DNA from: Armatimonadota bacterium
Lineage (GTDB): Bacteria > Armatimonadota > UBA5829
Reading direction: 5' to 3'
Length of the DNA: 6,639 bases
NCBI GenBank assembly: GCA_026415535.1
Contig: JAOAGX010000121.1
Coordinates: 1 to 6,639, forward strand
The first letter of the stretch is position 1. Each line of letters begins with the position of its first letter. A program made the position numbers and the translations under genes. The notes beneath the pieces are model-generated. The model was not told the origin of the DNA, made no database searches, and was given only the letters and a program-made list of their open reading frames with translations. Below, piece by piece: positions 5,543 through 6,639 of the stretch.

Positions 5543-6639
5543 CTAGGCCACGCGCGCCTCGTCGGCGAACTTCTTTGCCCGGGACACATTTTCTTCCCAC
5601 ATTCCGATGAATTGTTTGAGTGTAGGAACTACGTATATCGCCGTGGCATATTCAGAAGGCGCAACCCCGTCTTTCTCGAATACGCGTTTCCAGTCAGGCC
5701 ATATCTTCGACAGTACCTCGTGACGTCTCGCCCATATGCTCCCCGCAATCGGATACCCGTTATCGTCCATCTCCTCGTATAGCGACTTCCAGTTTGCAAT
5801 CTCGAGCGGCATGATGTCAAGGTACATTCGCTGGATATTTCCGAAATCGGTCGAGAAGGGAACGTCGAGAAGCTCAGTGTTTTGGAAGAAGTTGCGCTTG
5901 GAAGCAGTAAGAATGCGTGTCCGTTTGAGCCCCCGCTCTTTCTCCAATAAAATTACAACGCGCTTTGTGCATAGCGTGCCAGCTCGATCGATCGCGTCTT
6001 CCTCGGCAACCGGGTCAAAATCGATGCCCGCAGCCCTCACTTCCCCAATGAACTCCGGGTTGTTCACGGACGAATCCGTTAACTTCTTTACCGACGCCGG
6101 ATCCAACGATTTGAACTTGCTTGACTCCGGCAGAGCCGCAAGCAGGACGTTAATTCTGTAAAGGCGAATGGCATCATTGAATCGGCCAATCATGCTAGTG
6201 ACAACGGACCCGCCTTGGCCATCATCGACTTTTTCGCCGGTGCGCTTTTCGTATTCGGCAATGCCCTCATCCGTTGCAACATGCGCAGCGTACATCTGCG
6301 AGACTTCATAAGAAAGCGTGGTATTGGTAAATATTCGCTCCTTCAAAGCATCAGGGAATGAGGGGCTGAATCCGGCGTTGAAGTTGCGAATAACGTTCAG
6401 CGCAGCTTGACCAGTGCAAGCAACTTTGAAATGGTTGTTCGACTTGCCGATTCGTTTCTGAGCTAACTTCAAATACATTTCGTTAGCACCGTCAAGGAGA
6501 ATGTCGTCGAACACCTTGACGCGCTCGCACAGTCTGGTGTATATTTCACCGCCAGCGTAGGTAAGTTTCTCTTCGTCATTGTGCCAGTCTGGTCGAAGCT
6601 GAAACGCCACACGCCCAAGACCGCGCAACAGGAATACCG
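5543..6639 (-). CDS. Divergent transaldolase-family protein, N-terminus outside window
   Basis: Transaldolases are cytoplasmic TIM-barrel enzymes that form a Schiff base between a barrel lysine and a ketose phosphate. The frame stays open to the window edge, giving 364 visible residues. A TTG at 6626-6628 could be taken as a start, but the sequence before it (VFL) runs on smoothly into a barrel strand, so the gene is most likely cut. In visible numbering, HFKVACTG (69-76) matches the K-V/I-P-x-T-x-x-G strand with the Schiff-base lysine K71. NTTLSYEVSQ (105-114) matches the N-V-T-L-x-F-S-x-x-Q strand, SVVTSMIGRFND (144-155) the S-x-x-x-x-x-V-x-R-x-D strand, and TRILTASKRN (240-249) the late-barrel strand. 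A tail of about 80 residues follows (PDWKRVFEKDG, TLKQFIGMWEE), which I recall from transaldolase-like proteins of unknown function. No signal peptide or membrane segment is visible. The N-terminal Asp and TxNP motif would lie off the edge. Confidence 0.72.
   Translation of the reverse strand, partial: VFLLRGLGRVAFQLRPDWHNDEEKLTYAGGEIYTRLCERVKVFDDILLDGANEMYLKLAQKRIGKSNNHFKVACTGQAALNVIRNFNAGFSPSFPDALKERIFTNTTLSYEVSQMYAAHVATDEGIAEYEKRTGEKVDDGQGGSVVTSMIGRFNDAIRLYRINVLLAALPESSKFKSLDPASVKKLTDSSVNNPEFIGEVRAAGIDFDPVAEEDAIDRAGTLCTKRVVILLEKERGLKRTRILTASKRNFFQNTELLDVPFSTDFGNIQRMYLDIMPLEIANWKSLYEEMDDNGYPIAGSIWARRHEVLSKIWPDWKRVFEKDGVAPSEYATAIYVVPTLKQFIGMWEENVSRAKKFADEARVA

Noticed and set aside
5736..6161. 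141-codon plus-strand frame opposite the transaldolase-like gene
   Set aside because: The opposite strand carries conserved barrel motifs. This frame is Ser/Arg-rich with no motif and is a shadow.
6626..6628. TTG as the true start of the transaldolase-like gene
   Set aside because: The frame is open beyond it to the window edge, and the expected N-terminal barrel strands are missing, so the gene is more likely cut by the edge.

Overview
The window looks like a piece of a free-living bacterial chromosome or metagenomic contig of roughly balanced base composition. It carries two secreted carbohydrate-active proteins, a sugar-phosphate type enzyme and a sugar transferase. The GH2 enzyme with a GATase-like tail, the protein joining a LamG-like and an (alpha/alpha)-barrel domain, and the transaldolase-like protein with a C-terminal extension are types I associate with polysaccharide-degrading Armatimonadota, Planctomycetota, Verrucomicrobiota or Chloroflexota. 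This placement is from memory and is weak. Shine-Dalgarno sequences are poor or absent before both complete genes.

Layout. Bases 1-555 (+) hold the C-terminal part of a family 2 glycosyltransferase cut by the left edge. Bases 556-1023 have no credible gene. They contain a long imperfect inverted repeat (641-702) of an interspersed-repeat type, then a degenerate array of about five 26-bp tandem repeats (738-868), then possible but weak promoter elements. Bases 1024-3723 (+) encode an 899-residue exported glycoside hydrolase family 2 enzyme. Its stop codon directly abuts the stop codon of the convergent gene at 3724-5478 (-), which encodes a 584-residue exported protein of unrecognised activity (LamG-like sandwich plus alpha/alpha toroid). 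Bases 5543-6639 (-) hold a divergent transaldolase-family protein, cut at its N-terminus by the right edge and 64 bp upstream of the 584-residue gene on the same strand.

How they may work together (inference). The GH2 enzyme and the toroid protein would act outside the cytoplasm on a glycan or oligosaccharide, and the transaldolase-like protein would act on a phosphosugar or related carbonyl compound inside the cell. The two minus-strand genes could be one transcription unit. The glycosyltransferase at the left is separated from the rest by the repeat-rich spacer and probably belongs to another unit, such as polysaccharide or glycolipid assembly.

The least explained parts are the repeat-rich spacer, where tandem units differ mainly by transitions and so keep an alternating purine-pyrimidine core, and the activity of the 584-residue protein. 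I see no RNA gene, CRISPR array, transposase, phage gene or defence system.
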